Source of the DNA: Rhodoferax sp.
GTDB taxonomy: Bacteria; Pseudomonadota; Gammaproteobacteria; Burkholderiales; Burkholderiaceae_C
Direction of reading: 5' to 3'
DNA length: 6,455 bases
NCBI GenBank assembly: GCA_028711355.1
Contig: JAQTSL010000217.1
Location: forward strand, 1-6,455
Under the pieces are notes generated by a model. The model was not told the origin of the DNA and ran no database searches. It saw only the letters and a list, made by a program, of their open reading frames with translations. Below, piece by piece: positions 1 through 5,759 of the stretch. Each line of letters begins with the position of its first letter. Position 1 is the stretch's first letter. The position numbers and the translations under genes were made by a program.

Positions 1-38
1 ATCGCTGGCCCTTCCGCCTGAATCAGTGGCAGCGTCAC
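1..38 (-). CDS. possible start of a further leftward gene, cut by the window edge
   Basis: Eight bases past the mnmH stop, a GTG opens a reading frame that stays open to the window edge (VTLPLIQAEGPA, 12 whole codons). A purine-rich GAAGG (47-43 on the minus strand), overlapping the mnmH stop codon, sits four bases before this GTG and could be its ribosome binding site. Tight spacing and the same strand would fit a tesA-mnmH-X operon. Twelve codons are too few to recognise a family or to exclude chance, and the short peptide does not look like the start of SelD, the selenophosphate synthase that MnmH depends on. Confidence 0.25.
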   Translation of the reverse strand, partial: MTLPLIQAEGPA

Positions 39-45
39 GGGCCCT

Positions 46-1101
46 TCACCCAGCCAACAAGCTTTGTGATAAATCGGTCATGGCGCTTATGGAACGGCCA
101 TCAGGCGCTATTGATTTTGCTGTTGCAAAGTGCAAAAAGTTGCGTTCCATCGACGTCAGGTAAGCCGGGTCGTAGTGGTTGACCAATAAGTCCTTGACCA
201 CCGGCGCAAACAGCCCGGCGCGCGCCAACTCTTGCCAACGTTGCACCACGGCTTTGCCCTTGAGTGCGGTCAGCACCGACAAGCGGTCACAAAAATAGTC
301 CACATTGCGCACCAGATAGTCGTAGTCCTCCAGCAGCAGCGCCACGCGCTCGTCATCGGGCAGGGTCAATTTCAGGCAGCAACTGGCGTGCATGGCTTCT
401 ACCAGCGCCGTTGGCAGCGCCAGATCGCCTACTTTTTTGCTTTCGCTCTCGATAAACACCGGCTGGCCCGGGTCCATGCGGCGCAAACCGTCCCAGATCA
501 ACGTGTCAAAACGCTTCTGACAGGGTTGTTCCAGCCCGGGGATGGCACCCAGCACCGAACTGCGGTGGTTGGCCAACGCCTCCAGGTCCAGCACCTGGGC
601 GCCCTGTGCTGCCAGCGCTTGCAGCAAGCGGGTTTTGCCCGACCCGGTTGGGCCACACACCACCTTGAAGGTCAGTGATACAGACAGCCGCGCCAGCTCT
701 TGCACCACGGCGGCCCGAAACGCCTTGTAGCCACCCTCGACCAGCGTCACCCGAAAGCCGATCTGGCTCAAAATCAGCGCCAGCGCGCCACTGCGCTGAC
801 CGCCGCGCCAGCAGTAGCACAACGGCTTCCAGTCATTGGGTTTGTCGATGACAGCGCGCTCGATGTGCGCGGCGATATTGCGCGCTGCGACGGCGGCGCC
901 GCGTTTGCGCGCTTCAAACGGGTTGACTTGTTTGTACAGGGTGCCAATCTGGATTCGCTCGGCGTTGTTCAGTGTGGGCCAATTGACCGCGTCGGGCAGG
1001 TGGTCCAGCGCGTATTCGTCTTCGCTGCGCGCGTCGATCAGCGTGTCGAATTCATTGAGGCGACCGATTACGCTGGTCGCCGCCAGGGTTTGCAGGCTCA
1101 T
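46..1101 (-). CDS. mnmH: tRNA 2-selenouridine synthase MnmH (SelU/YbbB)
   Basis: MnmH converts 2-thiouridine at wobble position 34 of tRNA-Lys, -Glu and -Gln to 2-selenouridine, through a geranylated intermediate, using selenophosphate made by SelD. The 351-residue product (E. coli homologue about 364) has the expected two parts. An N-terminal rhodanese domain (about 15-135) carries the active-site loop CYCWRGGQRSG, with Cys97 as the catalytic cysteine. A P-loop domain follows, with GPTGSGKT at 150-157. The frame is open upstream to a GTG at 1191, but the ATG at 1101 is chosen because the protein then starts directly before the rhodanese fold and because this ATG overlaps the ancestral tesA stop as ATGA, a typical coupled start. 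Only a weak purine stretch (AGAAAG) precedes it, which fits dependence on tesA translation. All key residues are present and the gene looks intact. selD is not in the window. Confidence 0.95.
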   Translation of the reverse strand: MSLQTLAATSVIGRLNEFDTLIDARSEDEYALDHLPDAVNWPTLNNAERIQIGTLYKQVNPFEARKRGAAVAARNIAAHIERAVIDKPNDWKPLCYCWRGGQRSGALALILSQIGFRVTLVEGGYKAFRAAVVQELARLSVSLTFKVVCGPTGSGKTRLLQALAAQGAQVLDLEALANHRSSVLGAIPGLEQPCQKRFDTLIWDGLRRMDPGQPVFIESESKKVGDLALPTALVEAMHASCCLKLTLPDDERVALLLEDYDYLVRNVDYFCDRLSVLTALKGKAVVQRWQELARAGLFAPVVKDLLVNHYDPAYLTSMERNFLHFATAKSIAPDGRSISAMTDLSQSLLAG

Positions 1102-1783
1102 CGCAGGGCTTTCTGTAGCGTCGGCCAGACATTGGCCAGCATCAGCGGATGCGCGGTTTCCAGCGGGTGTATGCGGTCGGCCTGAAACCACTTCAGGCTA
1201 TCGGGCAGGTTGGCCACGCCTTGCAGAAAAACGGTACCAGCGCCGCCTGGCGGGATTTGGCCACGTCGGCAAACACACCGGCAAACCGATCGGCATAGTC
1301 ACGTCCGTAATTGGGCGGCACCTGCATACCCAGCAGCAGCACGCGGGCACCGCTTTGCTGCGCCGCCAGCGTCATGGCGCTCAAGTTGTCCTGCGTCAGC
1401 GTCAATGGCAAGCCTCGCAGCGCGTCGTTGCCGCCCAGTTCTATCACCACCAGCGTGGGGCGATGGGCTTGCAGCAGCGCCGGCAGGCGCGCGCGGCCGC
1501 CCGACGTGGTGTCACCACTGATGCTGGCGTTGACGACGCTGGCAGAAATTTTCTCGACCGTCAGCTTGCGTTCCAGCAGCGCTACCCAGCCGCTGCCCCG
1601 GCGCAGGCCGTATTCGGCGCTGAGTGAATCGCCCAGCACCAGAATGCGGTGCCGGGACGCGACCGTCGCGGCCAACGCTTGTGCCTGCACAGCCACTGGA
1701 TGAAACCCTATAGCAAGGCTGGCGGCGGTTAACACGATACAGTGACGCCGGTTGATTGTTTCAAGGTTCAAAGAAAAGCCCAT
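1098..1783 (-). pseudogene. tesA: frameshifted arylesterase / lysophospholipase TesA (SGNH hydrolase)
   Basis: TesA-type enzymes are exported esterases/thioesterases that hydrolyse acyl-CoA, lysophospholipid and aryl-ester substrates in the periplasm. Read from the ATG at 1783, the first ~36 residues look like a signal peptide (hydrophobic CIVLTAASLAIGF, then VQAQA as a possible cleavage site). SGNH blocks follow: GDSLSAEYG with nucleophile Ser53, block II with Gly90, and GGND with Asn119. After Phe186 (codon 1228-1226) the frame turns into CKAWPTCPIA and stops at 1195-1193, giving 196 residues. One frame over, from 1226 to 1098, lie 42 codons that read as the normal TesA end (LQGVANLPDS..., then ADRIHP with the catalytic Asp and His). 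One base is therefore missing in the T5 run (A5 on the + strand, 1227-1231). Restored, the protein would be 228 residues, normal for the family. As given, the product lacks the catalytic dyad and should be inactive. A sequencing error in the homopolymer is the main alternative. An upstream in-frame Met exists at 1852, but it lies inside the divergent ATPase gene. Confidence 0.88.
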
Positions 1784-2453
1784 GTCTGATTGCATTATTT
1801 CGGTCGAGCACGTCTTCAAGTCCGTCACCGACTCGACCGGCACACTCGACATTTTGCGTGATATTGATTTCCGCCTGAGTCAGCGGGAAACTGTGGCAAT
1901 TGTCGGCGCCTCGGGGTCCGGCAAAAGTACGCTGTTGTCGATCATCGCCGGGCTCGATCTGCCGACCCGGGGCACGGTGCGTCTGGCCGGTCAGGACCTG
2001 TTTGCCCTGGATGAAGACGCGCGGGCTGCGCTGCGCGCGCAGAAAATCGGTTTTGTGTTTCAGAGTTTTCAGTTGCTGGGCAATTTGACCGCGCTGGAAA
2101 ACGTGATGCTGCCGCTGGAGCTGGCCAACCGGCGCGACGCGCGTGCCGCCGCCACCGAAATGCTGGCGCGGGTGGGTTTGTCACAGCGGCTGGGGCACTA
2201 CCCCAAAGTGCTGTCGGGCGGCGAGCAGCAGCGCGTGGCGCTGGCGCGTGCTTTCGTCGTCCAGCCGGCGGTATTGCTGGCCGATGAACCGACTGGCAGC
2301 CTGGACTTTGCCACCGGCGAGACCATCATGGCGCTGATGCTTGAGCTCAACCGCGAACTGGGCACCACGCTGCTGCTGGTGACGCACGACAAGGCGCTGG
2401 CGGCGCGTTGCCAGCGCTGCATCGCCATCGAGGCCGGGCAGGTCAGTGGATAA
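1782..2453 (+). CDS. ybbA: ABC transporter ATP-binding protein, LolD/MacB/YbbA type
   Basis: This is a 223-residue stand-alone ATPase of the LolD/MacB/YbbA subfamily, which drives export or lipoprotein release together with a separate FtsX-like permease at the inner membrane. All nucleotide-binding motifs are present: Walker A GASGSGKST (42-50), Q-loop Gln94 in FVFQSFQ, signature LSGGEQQ (144-150), Walker B VLLADEP with Glu169, and the H-loop His202 in LLLVTHD. The frame is open ten codons further upstream to a TTG at 1752, but the ATG at 1782 gives the usual N-terminus and has a purine run (AAAGAAAAG) just upstream. The gene is divergent from tesA, as ybbA is in E. coli. There, ybbA is followed by the permease gene ybbP; here no permease follows, and a repeat and then ygiQ come next. 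The symbol rests on position and family, since LolD and YbbA ATPases are hard to separate by sequence. Confidence 0.9.
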   Translation: MSDCIISVEHVFKSVTDSTGTLDILRDIDFRLSQRETVAIVGASGSGKSTLLSIIAGLDLPTRGTVRLAGQDLFALDEDARAALRAQKIGFVFQSFQLLGNLTALENVMLPLELANRRDARAAATEMLARVGLSQRLGHYPKVLSGGEQQRVALARAFVVQPAVLLADEPTGSLDFATGETIMALMLELNRELGTTLLLVTHDKALAARCQRCIAIEAGQVSG

Positions 2454-2467
2454 CGTGAATGAATCGG

Positions 2468-2543
2468 CTGTCATACCGGGCCACGACCCGGTATCCAGTG
2501 AATCCGGACTGCATGGATTGCGGATCGGAGTCCGCAATGACAG
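2468..2543. repeat. palindromic multi-hairpin intergenic repeat
   Basis: This 76-base element is closed by the inverted ends CTGTCAT (2468-2474) and ATGACAG (2537-2543). Inside are two hairpins of the same design, each with an 8-bp stem and a 6-base loop: ATACCGGG/CCCGGTAT (2473-2480 with 2487-2494) and ATTGCGGA/TCCGCAAT (2517-2524 with 2531-2538). A smaller CAGT/ACTG pairing (2496-2499 with 2508-2511) lies between them. The outer stem overlaps the inner stems by a base or two, so not all pairs can form at once. The style, CATACCGGG...CCCGGTATCC followed by GGATTGCGG...CCGCAATGAC, resembles dispersed intergenic palindromes I recall from several proteobacteria; that similarity is from memory. 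No other copy is in the window. Confidence 0.75.
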
Positions 2544-2554
2544 TCTTTTTTTTT
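2517..2554 (+). terminator. possible rho-independent terminator after the ABC ATPase gene
   Basis: The second hairpin of the palindromic repeat (8-bp stem, 6-base loop) is followed eight bases later by nine T residues (2546-2554). If the outer stem of the repeat forms instead, the T run begins only two bases after it. This would end transcripts from the ATPase gene, which stops at 2453. The hairpin-to-T spacing is not ideal for the inner hairpin alone. Confidence 0.45.
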
Positions 2555-2557
2555 GCT

Positions 2558-2586
2558 TTGAGGTGGCTTTGACACCAATTTAAACT
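2558..2586 (+). promoter_or_regulatory. candidate ygiQ promoter, start point close to the ATG
   Basis: TTGAGG (2558-2563) and TAAACT (2581-2586), each a 4/6 match to the sigma-70 consensus, are separated by 17 bases. Transcription would begin around 2592-2594, essentially at the ygiQ ATG. No Shine-Dalgarno sequence is visible just before the ATG, so a leaderless transcript is possible. The match is modest and the call tentative. Confidence 0.3.
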
Positions 2587-2592
2587 GTTGCC

Positions 2593-5040
2593 ATGACTTC
2601 TCTGGTTGATGTTTCTTTTTTTCCGCGTGCGGCCAAACCGCTGGCGAGCTACCGCAAGTTCTGGGCCGCGCGCTTTGGCACGGCGCCGTTTTTGCCGATC
2701 AGTCGCGCCGAGATGGAACAACTGGGCTGGGATAGTTGCGACATCATCATCGTCACCGGCGACGCGTACGTTGACCACCCCAGCTTTGGCATGGCGGTGA
2801 TCGGCCGGATGCTCGAACAGCAGGGCTTTCGCGTTGGCATCATTGCCCAGCCCGATTGGACCAGCGCAGCGGCGTTTGGCGTTTTAGGCAAGCCCAATCT
2901 GTTCTGGGGCGTGACGGCGGGCAACATGGACAGCATGATCAACCGCTACACGGCCGATCGCAAAATTCGCACCGACGACGCCTACACCCCGGGCGACGTC
3001 GGCGGCAAGCGGCCGGACCGCGCGGCAATTGTCTATAGCCAGCGCTGCCGCGAGGCGTTCAAAGACGTGCCCATCATTTTGGGCGGCATCGAAGGCAGCC
3101 TGCGCCGCATCGCCCACTACGACTACTGGAGCGACAAGGTGCGCCGCAGCATCGTGGTGGATGCCAAGTGCGACTTGCTGCTGTACGGCAACGCCGAGCG
3201 CGCCATTGTTGAAATTGCGCACCGGCTGGCGCGGCGCGAGCCGATTGAGCACGTTACCGATGTGCGCGGCACGGCGTTTGTGCGCCGCGCCGATGACGAC
3301 ACCCGGTTGGGCTGGTTTGAGATCGATTCGACCGAGGTCGATCTGCCGGGCGCGGTGCAGTCGCATATCAACCCGTATCAGACCACGGCTGAGCAGGCGG
3401 CGCGGCAGGGCGGCAACTGTGCCAAAGAAATTGCGTCGCCAGATGTCGCATTAGATGAGGTCGCAATTGAGTCAAAATTAGTAGCTGCTAGCGCAACATC
3501 CATAAGCGCTACAGGCCAATTAGGCGTAAATTCCGGGTTACCGGTTGAAGCCAGCGTTCAGCCCGTCACCTTCTTTGCCAACCCGTCTTTGCCCGCGCGT
3601 GCTGGCAAGGCCTGCGTGCTCCAGCGTGAGCGTACCGTGATCCGCCTGCCCAGCTACGAGCAAGTCCGTGCCGACCCGGTGCTGTACGCCCATGCCAACC
3701 GGGTGCTGCATCTGGAAACCAACCCCGGCAACGCCCGCGCGCTGGTGCAGGCGCACGGTGCGGGAGTGACGGCGCGCGACGTGTGGCTCAACCCGCCGCC
3801 GATTCCGCTGACCACGGCTGAGATGGACCAGGTGTTTGATCTGCCCTACGCGCGCGCGCCGCACCCGAGTTACGCCGATGAAAACGGCAGCCACGACCAT
3901 GCCACCAAGATCCCGGCGTGGGAGATGATCCGCTTTAGCGTCAACCTCATGCGAGGCTGCTTTGGCGGCTGCACTTTTTGCAGCATTACCGAGCACGAAG
4001 GCCGCATCATCCAGAGCCGCAGCGAGGATTCGATCATCAAAGAGATCGAAGACATCCGTGACAAGGTCAAGCGCTTTACCGGCACCATCTCCGACCTGGG
4101 CGGCCCCACCGCCAATATGTACCGGCTGGGCTGCAAAAGCCCCGAGATTGAGGCGGCGTGTCGCAAACCCAGTTGCGTCTTTCCCGGCATCTGCCAGAAC
4201 CTGAACACCAACCATGACCCGCTGATTGCGATTTATCGCCGTGGCCGGACGCTCAAGGGCATCAAAAAAATCCTGATTGGCTCGGGTGTGCGCTACGACC
4301 TGGCGGTGCAGAGCCCAGAGTACGTCAAAGAGCTGGTGCAGCACCATGTGGGCGGCTACCTGAAGATTGCGCCCGAGCACACTGAGGCCGGCCCTTTGAG
4401 CAAGATGATGAAGCCCGGCATCGGCAGCTATGACAAATTCAAAGCGCTGTTTGACAAGTTCAGTGCCGAGGCCGGAAAAAAACAGTTTTTGATTCCGTAC
4501 TTCATCGCCGCGCACCCCGGCACCAGCGACCAAGACATGATGAACTTGGCGCTGTGGCTCAAGAGGAACGGCTTTCGGGCCGACCAGGTGCAAACCTTCT
4601 ACCCCAGCCCGATGGCCACCGCCACGGCGATGTACCACACCGACCTGAACCCGCTCACGGGTATTCACCGTGACGACCGCGCCGAACGCGTGGAGATCGT
4701 GCGCGGGGACAAGCGCCGCCGCCTGCACAAGGCTTTTTTGCGTTACCACGACCCGAATAACTGGCCGCTGCTGCGTGAAGCACTCAAGGCCATGGGCCGG
4801 GCCGATCTGATTGGCAATGGCAAACAGCACCTGATTCCGACCTTTCAGCCAGCCACCGACGGCAGTTACCAAAGCGCGCGGCGCAAGAATTCCACGCCGG
4901 TGGTGGCCCCTTCGCAGCGCGCCGGGCAGGGCGCGCGTCCCGGCCAGTTACTGACGCAACACAGCGGCATGCCACCGCGCGCAACCGGGGCTGAGCGGAC
5001 CAAACCAGTCAAGAATTTCAACAACCACCGGCCACGTTAA
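2593..5040 (+). CDS. ygiQ: YgiQ family radical SAM protein (UPF0313)
   Basis: This 815-residue protein belongs to the YgiQ family, whose biochemical role is not established. The N-terminus closely follows the family (FGTAPFLPISRAEMEQLGWD, then VTGDAYVDHPSFGMAVIGRM), which supports the ATG at 2593. An N-terminal domain covers about residues 10-270. A variable linker follows (about 275-345), and then the family motif LETNPGNARALVQ. The radical-SAM core has the cluster-binding CxxxCxxC as Cys456, Cys460 and Cys463 in RGCFGGCTFC, so a [4Fe-4S] cluster with S-adenosylmethionine chemistry is expected. A conserved C-terminal domain ends near residue 749 (KQHLIP), followed by a basic, low-complexity tail (750-815). 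Family members are commonly about 700-770 residues; the excess sits in the linker, where an AT-richer repeat-like insertion is read in frame, and in the tail. No Shine-Dalgarno is seen. The gene stands alone, facing the transporter gene, and its stop codon touches an inverted repeat. Confidence 0.93.
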   Translation: MTSLVDVSFFPRAAKPLASYRKFWAARFGTAPFLPISRAEMEQLGWDSCDIIIVTGDAYVDHPSFGMAVIGRMLEQQGFRVGIIAQPDWTSAAAFGVLGKPNLFWGVTAGNMDSMINRYTADRKIRTDDAYTPGDVGGKRPDRAAIVYSQRCREAFKDVPIILGGIEGSLRRIAHYDYWSDKVRRSIVVDAKCDLLLYGNAERAIVEIAHRLARREPIEHVTDVRGTAFVRRADDDTRLGWFEIDSTEVDLPGAVQSHINPYQTTAEQAARQGGNCAKEIASPDVALDEVAIESKLVAASATSISATGQLGVNSGLPVEASVQPVTFFANPSLPARAGKACVLQRERTVIRLPSYEQVRADPVLYAHANRVLHLETNPGNARALVQAHGAGVTARDVWLNPPPIPLTTAEMDQVFDLPYARAPHPSYADENGSHDHATKIPAWEMIRFSVNLMRGCFGGCTFCSITEHEGRIIQSRSEDSIIKEIEDIRDKVKRFTGTISDLGGPTANMYRLGCKSPEIEAACRKPSCVFPGICQNLNTNHDPLIAIYRRGRTLKGIKKILIGSGVRYDLAVQSPEYVKELVQHHVGGYLKIAPEHTEAGPLSKMMKPGIGSYDKFKALFDKFSAEAGKKQFLIPYFIAAHPGTSDQDMMNLALWLKRNGFRADQVQTFYPSPMATATAMYHTDLNPLTGIHRDDRAERVEIVRGDKRRRLHKAFLRYHDPNNWPLLREALKAMGRADLIGNGKQHLIPTFQPATDGSYQSARRKNSTPVVAPSQRAGQGARPGQLLTQHSGMPPRATGAERTKPVKNFNNHRPR
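3451..3540 (+). repeat. AT-richer repeat-like insertion inside the ygiQ linker
   Basis: This stretch is 44% G+C (40 of 90 bases), clearly below the surrounding gene. It uses codons otherwise rare here: four TTA codons (3451, 3478, 3520, 3538), against two others I noticed in the rest of ygiQ, plus GTA, ATA and ACA. It carries the inverted pair TAGCGC (3489-3494) and GCGCTA (3506-3511) around an 11-base loop, and the strings GTAGCTGCTAGCGC and AAGCGCTACAGGCC. I recall such strings from short repeats scattered through Comamonadaceae genomes. It is read in frame as residues 287-316, in a linker that varies within the family. The exact ends are uncertain; the repeat core is probably about 3470-3525. 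Confidence 0.55.
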
Positions 5041-5126
5041 ACCGAGAAAATCCATTCGGCGGGTGTTCGACCCGGCCTCGCAACTCGGCTCGCCATCCAG
5101 CTTTGCCCTAATCGATTTTCTCGGTT
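5040..5126. repeat. 13-bp inverted repeat between convergent ygiQ and the VUT gene
   Basis: AACCGAGAAAATC (5040-5052) and its exact reverse complement GATTTTCTCGGTT (5114-5126) enclose 61 bases. Inside is a second small hairpin, CGGGT/ACCCG (5060-5064 with 5070-5074). A TTAA occurs at 5037-5040, where it includes the ygiQ stop codon, and again at 5125-5128. It may act as a bidirectional termination structure for the two converging genes, although no strong T tract follows on either strand and the loop is long. A remnant of a small inverted-repeat element is the alternative. Confidence 0.6.
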
Positions 5127-5159
5127 AAAAGCGCTGGCAGAAGTAAAAACCAACACACC

Positions 5160-5705
5160 TCAGTGCATCGGCACCCACAGTTGCAGGCGCGGCAGCATCG
5201 CCCGGTAGGGCGCCAGCAGCACGGCGGCCATCAGCCACTTGATGCTCAGGTCACCGGCGGCCAGCGTCAGCCAGTTCATGTCCGAGCCGTAGAACGCCAA
5301 AAAGAAGAAGATGCCGGTGTCAACCACCGAGGCGACGATCGATCCGATCAGCGGTGCCTTCCACCAGCTCATGGCGCGCAGCTTGTTGAAGGCGACGATG
5401 TCGAGCAGTTGGCCGACGATAAACGCCACGCCAGACGCGACCGCAATGCGCCACGGTGCCAACGTCAGCGACACCAGCACGGCAATCGCAAAGCCGGTCC
5501 AGGCCACGCGCCGCGCGGCCGACGCGCCGACCGCCCGGTTGGTCAGGTCGGTCACCAAGAAGGCCACCGGGAAGGTAAAGGCGCCCCAGGTCAACCAGTC
5601 GTTGAGCGGGAATTGCACCAGGTAATTAGACGAAACAATGACGACCATCATGGCCAGAATCGGACGCCACAGCAAGATCAGAGGGGGGGGGCTAAATTTT
5701 TGCAT
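5160..5705 (-). CDS. yhhQ: queuosine precursor transporter, YhhQ/VUT family
   Basis: This 181-residue, very hydrophobic protein belongs to the VUT (DUF165) family. E. coli YhhQ imports the queuosine precursors preQ0 and preQ1, which are used to modify wobble G34 of tRNAs for Tyr, His, Asn and Asp. About six membrane segments can be drawn (roughly 9-30, 38-52, 67-84, 87-105, 118-138 and 145-166). The family's polar motifs are present within them: FPVAFLVTDLTNR (45-57), GQLLDIVAFNKLR (98-110) and SVVDTGIFF (126-134). The ATG at 5705 is used; no clear Shine-Dalgarno precedes it. Codons 6-8 lie in a run of nine C residues (G9 on the + strand, 5683-5691), so any slip there would break the frame from this start. 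Met19-Met20, just before the first conserved part, could serve as a fallback start. No preQ1 riboswitch is visible in the short upstream gap. Confidence 0.88.
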   Translation of the reverse strand: MQKFSPPPLILLWRPILAMMVVIVSSNYLVQFPLNDWLTWGAFTFPVAFLVTDLTNRAVGASAARRVAWTGFAIAVLVSLTLAPWRIAVASGVAFIVGQLLDIVAFNKLRAMSWWKAPLIGSIVASVVDTGIFFFLAFYGSDMNWLTLAAGDLSIKWLMAAVLLAPYRAMLPRLQLWVPMH

Positions 5706-5730
5706 GGGCGCGATTATCGCTGCTTACAAT
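5700..5730 (+). promoter_or_regulatory. candidate dcd promoter
   Basis: TTGCAT (5700-5705) and TACAAT (5725-5730, five of six consensus bases) are separated by 19 bases, slightly longer than ideal. Transcription would start near 5737, giving a leader of about 23 bases that contains the AGGAG site. The -35 element overlaps the start codon of the divergent transporter gene, so expression of the two genes may interfere. Confidence 0.4.
5713..5718 (-). promoter_or_regulatory. possible -10 element of the transporter gene
   Basis: On the minus strand this reads GATAAT, five of six bases of the -10 consensus, only seven bases before the ATG at 5705. No -35 match lies 17 bases further upstream. If used, the transcript would have almost no leader. 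Weak evidence. Confidence 0.2.
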
Positions 5731-5744
5731 CCCGCCACCGCACC

Positions 5745-5749
5745 AGGAG
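5745..5749 (+). promoter_or_regulatory. Shine-Dalgarno site of dcd
   Basis: AGGAG lies ten bases before the ATG at 5760. It is the clearest ribosome binding site in the window. It fixes the dcd start and argues against the much longer open frame that runs upstream through the antisense of the transporter gene. Confidence 0.75.
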
Positions 5750-5759
5750 CCCCAACCCC

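Noticed and set aside
1102..1191. 30-residue N-terminal extension of MnmH
   Set aside because: These bases encode the true TesA C-terminus in another frame, and the ATGA overlap fixes the mnmH start at 1101.
700..1627. Long plus-strand open frames opposite mnmH and tesA
   Set aside because: Antisense shadows of recognised genes, with low-complexity Ala/Arg-rich translations and no motifs.
2569..2574. Perfect TTGACA as a ygiQ -35 box
   Set aside because: A -10 at normal spacing would lie on or after the ATG at 2593, where no TATAAT-like sequence exists.
3538..4872. 444-codon open frame antisense to ygiQ
   Set aside because: It lies fully opposite a well-conserved radical-SAM gene; in GC-rich coding DNA the antisense frame often stays open. 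The protein has no recognisable motif.
5060..5074. tRNA T-arm-like hairpin with GTTCGA
   Set aside because: The stem and loop do not match a T arm (5-base loop), and no acceptor, D or anticodon arms can be drawn around it.
5163..5759. Upstream extension of the dcd frame, giving a 389-residue protein
   Set aside because: The extra part is the antisense of the VUT transporter gene and reads as His/Gln/Arg-rich noise; the AGGAG site and family alignment fix the dcd start at 5760.
5706..5759. preQ1 riboswitch upstream of the queuosine-precursor transporter
   Set aside because: The 54-base gap is shared with dcd signals and shows no pseudoknot pattern or A-rich tail typical of preQ1 riboswitches.
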